Assembly (NCBI GenBank): GCA_005792545.1
Contig: SXRM01000317.1
Location: forward strand, 1-47,342
Origin: Pseudomonadota bacterium
GTDB lineage: Bacteria > Myxococcota_A > UBA9042
Reading direction: 5' to 3'
DNA: 47,342 bases
In this document: positions 34,855 to 42,304 of the stretch, piece by piece
Layout: every line of letters starts with the position of its first letter
How positions within the stretch are numbered: the stretch's first letter is position 1
Translations under genes and position numbers: made by a program
Notes under the pieces: generated by a model
Told to the model about the DNA's origin: nothing
Databases searched by the model: none
Seen by the model: only the letters and a program-made list of their open reading frames with translations

Positions 34855-37104
34855 ATGACCAGGCTCCTTGCCACGGCTTTGGCCTTTGCGTGCACGGTGC
34901 TGCTTGGCGCAGTGCCCGCGCACGCCGAGACCGCGATGCGTGTGGCAGTGCTCGAGTTCTCCAACGCGTCCAGTGAAGCTGGTCTCGAGGCGTTGGGCAA
35001 AGGCCTGCAGTCGATGATCACCACCGATCTGGCGCGCGTATCGGCGCTAACGGTAGTCGAACGCTCGCGACTGCAGGAAATCGTCGCCGAGCAGAAACTG
35101 GGCAATAGTGGCCTTGTCGACAAGGCGACCGCGGCCAAGATCGGCAAGCTGGCGGGCGCTTCGCACCTTTTGGGCGGCACGTTTACGATTGTCGCCAAGA
35201 CCATGCGCTTGGACGCACGGCTGTTTTCGGTTAAGACCGGCGAAGTGATGCTGGCAGAAGACATGGCCGGTGAGCGCGATGCCTTCTTTGAGCTGGAAAA
35301 ATCGCTGGTCAATAAGATGATCGCGACGCTAGGCGTCAAGCTTGAGCCCAAAGAGCGTGCTGGCATTTCGAAAATCCACACCGCGGACTTTGGCGCGTTC
35401 AAGAACTTCTCGCAGGGCGTCGCTCACTTTGACCAGCAGCGCTACGACGATGCCTTTGAGAGCCTGCGTGCCGCGATGAAGCTGGATGCGGACTTCAACC
35501 TGGCCCGCGTGACCTTGGACGAGTACGAGGCGGTGGTGGCCAAAATCCGCGCCAAGGCCCAGTCGATCGAGATCAGCAGCCGCAAGCTCGACCAGGCCAA
35601 GAAGGACCAGGACTTCGACAACGACAGTCAAGTCGCCGAACGGCTGGTGGCCGTCGCCAGTGAACCCGGACAGGCCGCCGTGCACCGGCGCCTGGCGGCC
35701 CTGGCGTACCTGATGGAGTTCTACGACCACCACGGCCGCAACCACGGTCGCATCTCGCGTTTTCAGGACCACTTTGACGGCCTGGTGGTGCGGCGTCGCC
35801 TCGATACGCTGGCGCGCCGCTACTTCACTGAGGCGCAACCGGTGTTTCCCAATGCGCCGCTGTTTTCAACCGGTCAGCACCCGCCGGACAAACCGGACGA
35901 CGTCGAGAAGCGCATCGCAGGGCTGGCCGAGTCGTTCAAGATGGGCGGGAGCCATCGGGCCGATTTGCGCAACCAGTCGCTGGTCAACAACCTGCGGCAG
36001 CACGAGGGCTTTTTGCAGGCAATGGCGGCAGATCGTCGCGAGACCATCAAGATCCTGGAGTTGGTGGCCGCCAAGCTCGGGCCGCTCGGCGCGGACGAGT
36101 ATGCGCGTACCGACGTGCTCAGGAAGCTGGCGGAAGCCTACCTGGACGTGGGTGACGTGGATGCGGCCAGTGGCGCGCTCACGCGGGCAAGCGCCATTGA
36201 GTCGGACCCTTCGGACCTCAAGAACCTTGCGACCCGAGTCGAGGAACTGGGCAAGATCAGCGCCTTGTTCGCGCGCACCGACAAGAAAGCCGAACTGCGC
36301 GAGTTGGTCGCGGGCAACGAACGGCATCCGGGGACCTTGGAGAAGCTGGTGGGGACCCCGGGTCCGCCGTCGCCCAAGCTGCTCTCCGAGTTGGCCGAGC
36401 GGCGCGAAGTCAAGCGCTGGTGGCCCTACGGCGACCCGTTCTGGCTGTGGAACGGCGAGCCGGCGCACCTGCTGCAGGGCGAATACGTGCTGTTCACGGC
36501 CGCGCGCACCGATGGCATCGCGGCGCGCGATTTGCGCTACTACCGAGCCCCGCGCATGAGCACCAAAGACGTGCTGCTCGCGCTCGGCCGGGGTCCCCGC
36601 GGCGACTTTGAGGCAACGTTCGAACTGTCGTACACCAAGGCGCCGGACTTCATGCTCCGCTACGTGCCACGCGAGGTGGTGACGGCGGCCGACTTCAAGA
36701 CCGAGGGCGGCCGACCCGAGTTCACTTTTGTCTTCGGCTTGCACGACGTGGACACCCACAACCAGCAGGACCCGGAGACGCGCAAGACCTTCTGGCCAGA
36801 GCCAACCCAAGGCTACGGTGTGCGCCTGACGTCGGCAGCGGTCGCGCTGGTCAAGGTTGGCGAGCCGGCGCCCGCAGCCGAGCTGCGCAAATCTGAGATG
36901 ACGATTCAGGTGATTTCAGAGTCTGGCAAAGGGGTTGGCGACGATACGGTCAAGGTCAAGATCACGGTCAAAGGCAAGTCTGTGTCCGTTCAGGTCGGCG
37001 GTGCGAGTCACAGCTTCAAGCTGCCAGAGGACCCCAATGGCTTCAGCGGAGTCCATCTGCGTGGCGAGGGCTACGTGCAGATTGGTGACCTACGCGTGAA
37101 ATGA
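34855..37104 (+). CDS. Exported CsgG-like/TPR protein
   Basis: A 749-residue protein with a strong ribosome-binding site (GGAGGT 6 nt upstream of the ATG at 34855) and a signal peptide ending near VPAHAET (residue 24). Residues about 27-165 match the CsgG/FlgO-like domain that starts RVAVLEFSNAS, then GLQSMITTDLARV, LTVVERSRLQEIVAEQKL and HLLGGTFTIV. CsgG-type proteins form outer-membrane secretion channels or periplasmic scaffolds; here only that domain is clear. The middle is mostly helical and may hold TPR-like repeats (FSQGVAHFDQQRYDDAFESL). The last 200 residues form a beta-rich region I do not recognise. Confidence 0.72.
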   Translation: MTRLLATALAFACTVLLGAVPAHAETAMRVAVLEFSNASSEAGLEALGKGLQSMITTDLARVSALTVVERSRLQEIVAEQKLGNSGLVDKATAAKIGKLAGASHLLGGTFTIVAKTMRLDARLFSVKTGEVMLAEDMAGERDAFFELEKSLVNKMIATLGVKLEPKERAGISKIHTADFGAFKNFSQGVAHFDQQRYDDAFESLRAAMKLDADFNLARVTLDEYEAVVAKIRAKAQSIEISSRKLDQAKKDQDFDNDSQVAERLVAVASEPGQAAVHRRLAALAYLMEFYDHHGRNHGRISRFQDHFDGLVVRRRLDTLARRYFTEAQPVFPNAPLFSTGQHPPDKPDDVEKRIAGLAESFKMGGSHRADLRNQSLVNNLRQHEGFLQAMAADRRETIKILELVAAKLGPLGADEYARTDVLRKLAEAYLDVGDVDAASGALTRASAIESDPSDLKNLATRVEELGKISALFARTDKKAELRELVAGNERHPGTLEKLVGTPGPPSPKLLSELAERREVKRWWPYGDPFWLWNGEPAHLLQGEYVLFTAARTDGIAARDLRYYRAPRMSTKDVLLALGRGPRGDFEATFELSYTKAPDFMLRYVPREVVTAADFKTEGGRPEFTFVFGLHDVDTHNQQDPETRKTFWPEPTQGYGVRLTSAAVALVKVGEPAPAAELRKSEMTIQVISESGKGVGDDTVKVKITVKGKSVSVQVGGASHSFKLPEDPNGFSGVHLRGEGYVQIGDLRVK

Positions 37105-37161
37105 GCGGCTTCGTTATCGAAACCAGCCGCGCGATTTTCTAGCCAGAACGCGCTCCTGCGC

Positions 37162-37167
37162 TACACT
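37162..37167 (+). promoter_or_regulatory. -10 element upstream of ampG
   Basis: TACACT at 37162-37167 is about 40 nt before the ATG at 37207 and sits in the same GCTAC context as other -10 boxes here. The -35 region is poor, so the match is partial. Confidence 0.35.
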
Positions 37168-37206
37168 CGGCCGGCCTGCCCGCGCAGGCGCTGGTGGAGC
37201 GCAACC

Positions 37207-38517
37207 ATGGAAAACGTCAAAGGCTTCTCTGCCTACGCTGACCGCCGCGTGTGGCCCATCGGCTTGTTGGGGTTCTCGTCAGGTCTGCCGCTGCTGCTGA
37301 CCGGTGGCACGCTGGGCGCCTGGCTGACCGAGTCGGGGCTGTCGCTCAAGTCGATTGCGGGCATGGCCGCGGTCGGAATCCTGTATTCGTTCAAGTTTTT
37401 GTGGTCGCCGATGGTGGACCACACGCCGATTCCGCTGCTGTCGCGCGCGCTCGGGCAACGCAGGGCCTGGCTGCTGGCTTCGCAGGTCGGCGTGGTGGCG
37501 GCACTGGCCACGCTGGCGATGCTTGATCCGGCGTCGCAGCTGCCGCTGGTGGTGGCGGCGGCGGTCGCCGTTGCCTTCTTCTCGGCAACCCAGGACATCG
37601 TGATCGCGGCGTTTCGGGTCGAGCGCGCCGGTCCCGAGGCCCAAGGCGCGGCTGCCGCCATCGAGATCTTCGGTTACCGCATCGGCATGCTTGCCGCGGG
37701 CGCCGGCGCCTTGTACTTCGCCGAGTTCGCGTCCTGGCGCGCGTCGTACCTGGCGATGGCGGGCTTCGGGCTGATTGGCGCGGTGACGACGTTGACCTGC
37801 GCCGAGCCGGATCGGGCTGCGGCCGATGGGCCCGTGCCGACCACGTTTGCGGGCCATCTGCGGGCGGCGGTGGCGCTGCCGTTCCTCGACTTTCTCCGCC
37901 GTCCCAACTGGTTGGCGATTCTGTTGTTTGCGACCACTTTCAAGCTCGGCGATGCCCTGGCTGCCACGATGACCAACCCGTTTTTGCTCAAGATCGGGTT
38001 TCTGAAAAGCGAGATCGCCAGCACCACCAAGGTGTTCGGCCTGATTGCAACGTTGGCGGGTGCGGCTGCTGGCGGTGCCCTACTGCAGCGGGTGGGCGTG
38101 CTGCGCGGCCTTTGGATCGGCGGATTCCTGCAACTGCTGTCGCTGGTGGTGTTCGCCTTTCAGGCCCACATCGGCCACAACGTGCCCGCCCTGGCAGGCA
38201 CCATCGGCTTTGAGTACGCCGCGAGCGCGATCGGTACCACCGCGTTCGCGGCCTACCTGTCGAGCCTCTGTACGGTGCGGTACACGGCGACGCAGTACGC
38301 GCTGCTGACCTCAATGGCCGCCGTTGGTCGCGCGACCCTGGCGACCCGCAGCGGTGCCATCGCCGAGGCGACGGGTTGGTTTGGGTTCTTTCTGGTCTGC
38401 GCCGCAGCCGCCGTGCCCGCTCTGATTTTGCTGGCGTGGATCGACCGCCGCGACAGGGGGGCGCGCATTCGCTTGCCGGTCGCGGCAGAGGCGCTGGGCT
38501 ATACACAATCGCCTTGA
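37207..38517 (+). CDS. ampG: AmpG-type muropeptide permease (MFS)
   Basis: A 436-residue membrane protein with about twelve hydrophobic segments. AmpG imports GlcNAc-anhydroMurNAc peptides for peptidoglycan recycling. Landmarks are LLGFSSGLPLLLTGGTLGAW at the first helix, ILYSFKFLWSPMVDHTPIP, AFFSATQDIVIAAFRVE and FATTFKLGDALAATMTNPFLL. The ATG at 37207 has GGAG 7 nt upstream. One copy of the dispersed repeat core begins about 27 nt after the stop. No other recycling gene is seen nearby. Confidence 0.88.
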   Translation: MENVKGFSAYADRRVWPIGLLGFSSGLPLLLTGGTLGAWLTESGLSLKSIAGMAAVGILYSFKFLWSPMVDHTPIPLLSRALGQRRAWLLASQVGVVAALATLAMLDPASQLPLVVAAAVAVAFFSATQDIVIAAFRVERAGPEAQGAAAAIEIFGYRIGMLAAGAGALYFAEFASWRASYLAMAGFGLIGAVTTLTCAEPDRAAADGPVPTTFAGHLRAAVALPFLDFLRRPNWLAILLFATTFKLGDALAATMTNPFLLKIGFLKSEIASTTKVFGLIATLAGAAAGGALLQRVGVLRGLWIGGFLQLLSLVVFAFQAHIGHNVPALAGTIGFEYAASAIGTTAFAAYLSSLCTVRYTATQYALLTSMAAVGRATLATRSGAIAEATGWFGFFLVCAAAAVPALILLAWIDRRDRGARIRLPVAAEALGYTQSP

Positions 38518-38543
38518 GGTGAGATCAAACCTGCCGCAAGGAA

Positions 38544-38600
38544 GGAGCGACGAGTCGGCTTGCAAAGCCGCGAGTTTGCGACACACTGAGCAAGCAAGAA
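38544..38600 (-). repeat. Dispersed intergenic repeat, copy C (core)
   Basis: On the minus strand about 55 nt match the core of copies A and B with a few substitutions (including the block CTTTGCAAGCCGACTCG and the preceding CTCAGTG). The AAAATC-GATTTT hairpin end is not clearly present, so this is a partial or diverged copy. It lies between the stops of ampG and the convergent repeat-protein gene. Confidence 0.65.
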
Positions 38601-38655
38601 CAGCGATCGCAGATGACCTCGGGTCATCGCGATCCTGTATAGCTGCACAAGGGTG

Positions 38656-40941
38656 CTACGGTCTGGCTTCGCGGTCGCTCGACCAGCGAATCCGCAGCAC
38701 AATCATCCCGCTTTTGTCGAAGCGCTGCTCCTCACCCTCGCGCTTGCCATCCTTCCACGGTACTTCCGCCCACTTGACGCCGGCTTCGGTGTAGATGGTG
38801 GCCGTGCCGTGGCGCTTGCCAAAGCGCAGCGGCACATACATGCGGATCCCGCCTGATCGGTGGTACTGGATCTCGGTCCCCGACAACAGGCTGGAATCAT
38901 GATGGTATTCGCTCTGCAGCGTGCCGTCGGGGTAGAAGGTCTTGGCAATGCCCACCGGAGCGCCGTTGCGGAACTGCACCCGCGCCACCTTCTCGCCGCC
39001 GCGGCCGAATCGGATCTCGTCGCCTTCCTTCTTGCCCTTGACGAACTCAACCTGCGCCCACAGCAGGCCAGAGCGGTCAAAAATCCGCGCAATGCCATTG
39101 CGGATGCCGTCGACCACCGGCACTACCATCTGTACTTCGCCGTTGTCGTGAAACTGCACCTCGGTGCCTTTGCCGCGCAACGGGTAGGCGCTTTGCAGCT
39201 TGCCGTTGGGCCAGTAGGTGCGGACCACGCCATCGGGATCGCCGACGCGCTTGCCTGCAGGTGGCTTGCCTTTGACCGCCGCAGCCTGGTGCTGCGCGAC
39301 GTTGCCCACGGACTTTGCGGACGCCGCGGCCTCTTCGGCGCTGGCGTGCTTGTCGTGTGCTGACTTGGGCGTGCCCGTGCCAGCCACTGGAGCCTTGCCA
39401 TCCGTAGCCTCTGGCGGGCTGCTGATCAGCACGCCGCCTTTCCACAGCCACACACCGATCGGCTTGCTGCTGCGGTAGCGGGTCTCAGGCCCGTCTTGCT
39501 CGTCGTCGAGGTAGGTCAGCGTCGCGACCAACTCGCCGCGTTCGTCGAACACCTTGGCTTCGCCCTGCTTTTTGCCTTTGACCAGCGCAACTTGCATGCG
39601 CAGCCTGCCTTGCTCGTCAAAGCGCGACTCCATTCCGGTGCCGGCGCCGCCGTCAAAGGGAAAGGCCGACTGGATCCTGCCGTTCTTCCAATACGTGCGC
39701 GCCTTGCCGACGAACTCGCCGTTGCGCCACATGTACTCGGCCATCTTCTCGCCGGTGTCATAGTAGCGGGTCTCGATGCCTTCGCGCAGGTCGTCTAAGT
39801 AGTCGAGCTCGGACCAGACCGTGCTGCCGTTTTCGTAGAAAACCGTGGCCTTGCCGTGCTTCTTGCCTTGGACCAGCGGCACCAGCATGTGGCGCGGCGG
39901 CTTGCCTTCGGTATGCTGGTCAAAATAGTGGGTCTCGGTGCCGTCACGGCTGGCGTCGACGTACTCCTGCACGATGCGGACGCGGCCACTGGGCCAGAAG
40001 TACTTGACATCGCAGCACTGCACGCCACGCCGCCACTCGGCCTCGGCCAGCTTGCTGCCATTGTGGTCCAGGCGCATCTCGACGCCGTGGGCGACGCCGT
40101 CGCGGTAGGGGATGTAGCCCGACTTGGCGCCGTCTTCGCGAAAGGTCATGGCGTCGCCTTCGCGGATGCCGTCCGGGCGCAGCGGGATGACCTGTTTCTT
40201 GCGGCCATTGGGGTGAAACTGCGTTTCGGCCCCGATCGCCTTGCCTTGCCGGTACAGGATGATGGCCGCTACATAGCCGGTTTCTGCGAAAAACCGGGCT
40301 TCGCCGTCGAGCACCCCATGGCGGTAGGGCATCTCGGCCATTTTCCAGCCCGCCTTGTCAAACACGGTCTCGATGCCGTGACGGCGCAGGTCCTGTAGCG
40401 GGCACACGCTGCGCCGCTCGCCGGTGTCGTAGAACGTGATCTGCGGCCCGATTACCGCGTCATCGCGCCAGGTGATTTCGGCGACGACCTTGCCGTCGTT
40501 GTTGAACTCCTGTGACCGGCCGTTGCGCTTGCCCGCCCGCCAGGGCACCGACCCAACGCGGTGGCCATTTTCGTCAAACACCAGCTCGTCACCGTTGCGC
40601 ACGCCGTCTTCGGTGGCCCATTGCGCAGCGACGGTGCCGTCTTTGCGAAGCTTGCTCCATTCCAGCCGCCGGCCGTCGGCGCTGTATTTGACGTCCATGG
40701 TCTTGCTGCCGTCGGTGTCGTAGTGCTCGTCGCGCACGCGGCGCGTGGCCTCCCAATACTGGATGACGGCCGGTTTGCCGTTGGCGTGGCTGCGCACGAC
40801 CTGCGGGTGCTCTTCAGCGTAGGCCGGTAGGGCGCAGAGCGCGGCAGACAGGGCCAGGGTGCAAATCGCAGCGCGCTGTCGCATGCGCGGCAGGGCTGCG
40901 GTTGGCGGCGGATTGGGGCGGGCAGGGCGCAGCGGCTTCAT
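38656..40941 (-). CDS. Large exported MORN/YwqK-repeat protein
   Basis: A 761-residue protein from the ATG at 40941. A second ATG at 40884 starts a more classical signal peptide (MRQRAAICTLALSAALCALP, then AYAE) and is equally possible; neither has a clear ribosome-binding site. The rest consists of some twenty repeats of roughly 22-24 residues with the pattern hxxGxxxGxxxxFxxxGxxxxxhxY. This is the MORN_2 or YwqK type (DGTETHYFDQ, GKATVFYENGS, GEARFFAETGYVA). Such repeats form extended beta hairpin sheets. One segment (about 520-560) is a linker rich in Ala, Ser, Gly and Lys. Function in bacteria is unclear; some relatives are labelled YwqK antitoxins on weak grounds. Confidence 0.78.
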   Translation of the reverse strand: MKPLRPARPNPPPTAALPRMRQRAAICTLALSAALCALPAYAEEHPQVVRSHANGKPAVIQYWEATRRVRDEHYDTDGSKTMDVKYSADGRRLEWSKLRKDGTVAAQWATEDGVRNGDELVFDENGHRVGSVPWRAGKRNGRSQEFNNDGKVVAEITWRDDAVIGPQITFYDTGERRSVCPLQDLRRHGIETVFDKAGWKMAEMPYRHGVLDGEARFFAETGYVAAIILYRQGKAIGAETQFHPNGRKKQVIPLRPDGIREGDAMTFREDGAKSGYIPYRDGVAHGVEMRLDHNGSKLAEAEWRRGVQCCDVKYFWPSGRVRIVQEYVDASRDGTETHYFDQHTEGKPPRHMLVPLVQGKKHGKATVFYENGSTVWSELDYLDDLREGIETRYYDTGEKMAEYMWRNGEFVGKARTYWKNGRIQSAFPFDGGAGTGMESRFDEQGRLRMQVALVKGKKQGEAKVFDERGELVATLTYLDDEQDGPETRYRSSKPIGVWLWKGGVLISSPPEATDGKAPVAGTGTPKSAHDKHASAEEAAASAKSVGNVAQHQAAAVKGKPPAGKRVGDPDGVVRTYWPNGKLQSAYPLRGKGTEVQFHDNGEVQMVVPVVDGIRNGIARIFDRSGLLWAQVEFVKGKKEGDEIRFGRGGEKVARVQFRNGAPVGIAKTFYPDGTLQSEYHHDSSLLSGTEIQYHRSGGIRMYVPLRFGKRHGTATIYTEAGVKWAEVPWKDGKREGEEQRFDKSGMIVLRIRWSSDREARP

Positions 40942-41066
40942 GGCGGCAGTTTGCGGGGGTTTTGGGGGAGGCGCAAGGACGGACAGCCAGCGGCGCAGCG
41001 CATTGAGTAGCGGTCAGCGATGGTGGGCGCGGAACCAGTGAATACGCATGGCGTTCAGGTTGGACC

Positions 41067-41190
41067 CGGCGGCTAAAGCCGCAGGCTTACTGTACGAAGC
41101 CCGGCCTGCGCCGGGCCATTTTTCCCTTGTGATGATCTAGCCTTGCGGAGGCAAGGCTGTGCACCCACAGGCCGCGGCTTCAGCCGCCGG
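41067..41190. repeat. REPIN-like palindrome cluster
   Basis: Two REP-like palindromes face each other: CGGCGGCTAAAGCCGC at 41067-41082, and its near-complement at 41174-41190 (core GCGGCTTCAGCCGC). Between them lie two more hairpins: a 7-bp stem at 41099-41116 and a perfect 8-bp stem with a GGAG loop at 41139-41158. The arrangement resembles a REPIN or BIME built from inverted REP units. The flanking stretch from 40942 to 41383 holds no gene I can support; short frames there are by-products of the palindromes. Confidence 0.7.
41099..41123 (+). terminator. Terminator-like hairpin inside the palindrome cluster
   Basis: GCCCGGC-4 nt-GCCGGGC (41099-41116) is followed by CATTTTT. It has the form of an intrinsic terminator on the plus strand. 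No plus-strand gene ends here, so it may only be a structural part of the palindrome cluster. Confidence 0.4.
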
Positions 41191-41383
41191 CAGTATCCAC
41201 CAGGACCGTGTGGCTACCCTGCCAGCGATCGCCTCCAATTCAGGAACCGCACCCGCTCGCGACCGCGTTGCGCGCGGACGTTCCGAGAAGCAGGTCGCCA
41301 GGGTCGAGTCCTTTGACCGGCTCCGATTTCTGCACAACTGCCTAGTGCGATGGCACGTGCGACAGGCCTGACCATTGCCACTT

Positions 41384-41590
41384 CTACTCGACGCAAAACA
41401 CGGCGAGATCGGCCACAGCCAGCTTGTCGTCGGCCTGACCGCACAGTTCGCGCAACTGCCGCCACGGGCCGATGACGTTGGCGGGCAACACCGCCCCGGC
41501 CGTCAACAGCGCCGGCGGCGAGGCGACCAGGCCCACCGGCTGGATCAGGTCGAGCCACTGCTGGTGGGCGTCTAGGGCGGGGTCACGCAT
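41384..41590 (-). pseudogene. Fragment resembling a DISARM-type DNA methyltransferase N terminus
   Basis: A 68-residue frame from the ATG at 41590. HQQWLDLIQPVGLVASPPAL resembles the opening of large adenine methyltransferases or related proteins found with DISARM, with the motif WLxLxQPVGLVxSPPAL. A full protein would be many hundreds of residues long; here it ends after about 68 codons and palindrome-rich sequence follows. It lies just downstream of the drmD remnant on the same strand, where drmMI would be expected in a class 1 locus. The family call is moderate; the truncation is clear if the call is right. Confidence 0.4.
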
Positions 41591-41622
41591 GGGTTGGTCT
41601 CCGCAGGGCCCGACCGGTTTGC

Positions 41623-41659
41623 TTGCGGGCCGCCGCAGGTGTTGGTAAAGTGTCCAACA
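41623..41659 (+). promoter_or_regulatory. tumE promoter with overlapping palindromic operator
   Basis: TTGCGG at 41623-41628 and TAAAGT at 41646-41651 are 17 nt apart. A perfect inverted repeat TGTTGG-8 nt-CCAACA (41640-41645 and 41654-41659) covers the -10 box and the first base of the ATG. Transcription would start at or very near the ATG, so the message may be leaderless. The palindrome is a natural site for autorepression by TumA, alone or with TumE (inference from type II systems). Confidence 0.6.
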
Positions 41660-41955
41660 TGAAGGCGCAGCAGTTATTCAACAGCAGGGTCGTCATCAGC
41701 GAGAGGTCCTTCGTCGAAATCGTAGTTTGGCGCTTGCCAGCCCCTTTGGTGGCGAGCCCGCACCCGTTCAAGTACCGCCTCGCCTTTGTGGTCGACCGGG
41801 CGTGCGTGCTGCGCTACGACAACGAAGCGGGCAAAGGCGATCACCGGCACTGGGGCGCCGAAGAACTGCCCTACACTTTTGTTTCGCCTCATCAATTGAT
41901 GGCGGATTTCTACGCCGACGTGCAAAGGTGGCAACATGAACACAGTAACCCTTGA
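41659..41955 (+). CDS. tumE: TumE-family toxin
   Basis: A 98-residue protein of the TumE (DUF6516) toxin family. Landmarks are SERSFVEIVVWRLP, HPFKYRLAFVVDRACVLRYDN and EAGKGDHRHWG, which matches the family core EAGKGDHRH. TumE is the toxin of a type II pair first noted with Tn3-family transposons. The ATG at 41659 is chosen because the family starts MKAxxL; the frame is open 36 nt upstream. The antitoxin gene overlaps its end by 20 nt. All expected segments are intact, so the toxin is likely functional. Confidence 0.85.
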   Translation: MKAQQLFNSRVVISERSFVEIVVWRLPAPLVASPHPFKYRLAFVVDRACVLRYDNEAGKGDHRHWGAEELPYTFVSPHQLMADFYADVQRWQHEHSNP

Positions 41956-42286
41956 AGTCTGTACCTTGGCCGACACGTTGCGCGACGCCGGTTTGGCCAT
42001 GCAAGCGGATGGTCCGCCAGCTGCCACGGCGCGCATCAGCTTCGCGTCGCCCGAATTGCTGTGGCGCGTGCTGACGGCCAAGCGCTGGGAACTGCTGCGG
42101 GCACTTGCCGGCGCCGGGCCAGTCACCTTGCGCGAAGTAGCCCGCCGAGTCAGGCGCGATGTCAAGGCCGTGCACGCCGACATCCATGCGTTGCTCGACG
42201 CAGGCATTGTAGACCGCGACGACTCTGGAAAAATCGTGTTTGCTTACGACAGCGTACACGTAGACTTCCTGTTGAATGCGGCGTAG
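41936..42286 (+). CDS. tumA: TumA-family antitoxin (HVO_A0114-like DNA-binding protein)
   Basis: A 116-residue protein. ISFASPELLWRVLTAKRWEL and AGPVTLREVARRVRRDVKAV, followed by DIHALLDAGI, give a winged helix-turn-helix of the HVO_A0114 type used by TumA. The final IVFAYDSVHVDFLL is also conserved. It should neutralise TumE and repress the operon through the palindrome upstream. It overlaps tumE by 20 nt, so translation is coupled. The gene ends 18 nt before the drmD remnant, which runs the other way. Confidence 0.83.
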   Translation: MNTVTLEVCTLADTLRDAGLAMQADGPPAATARISFASPELLWRVLTAKRWELLRALAGAGPVTLREVARRVRRDVKAVHADIHALLDAGIVDRDDSGKIVFAYDSVHVDFLLNAA

Positions 42287-42304
42287 GCCTGCAGCGCGCA
42301 TCGG

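Noticed and set aside
41137..41371. Small frames on both strands beside the palindrome cluster
   Set aside because: Composition follows the palindromes and neither strand has a ribosome-binding site or recognisable domain.
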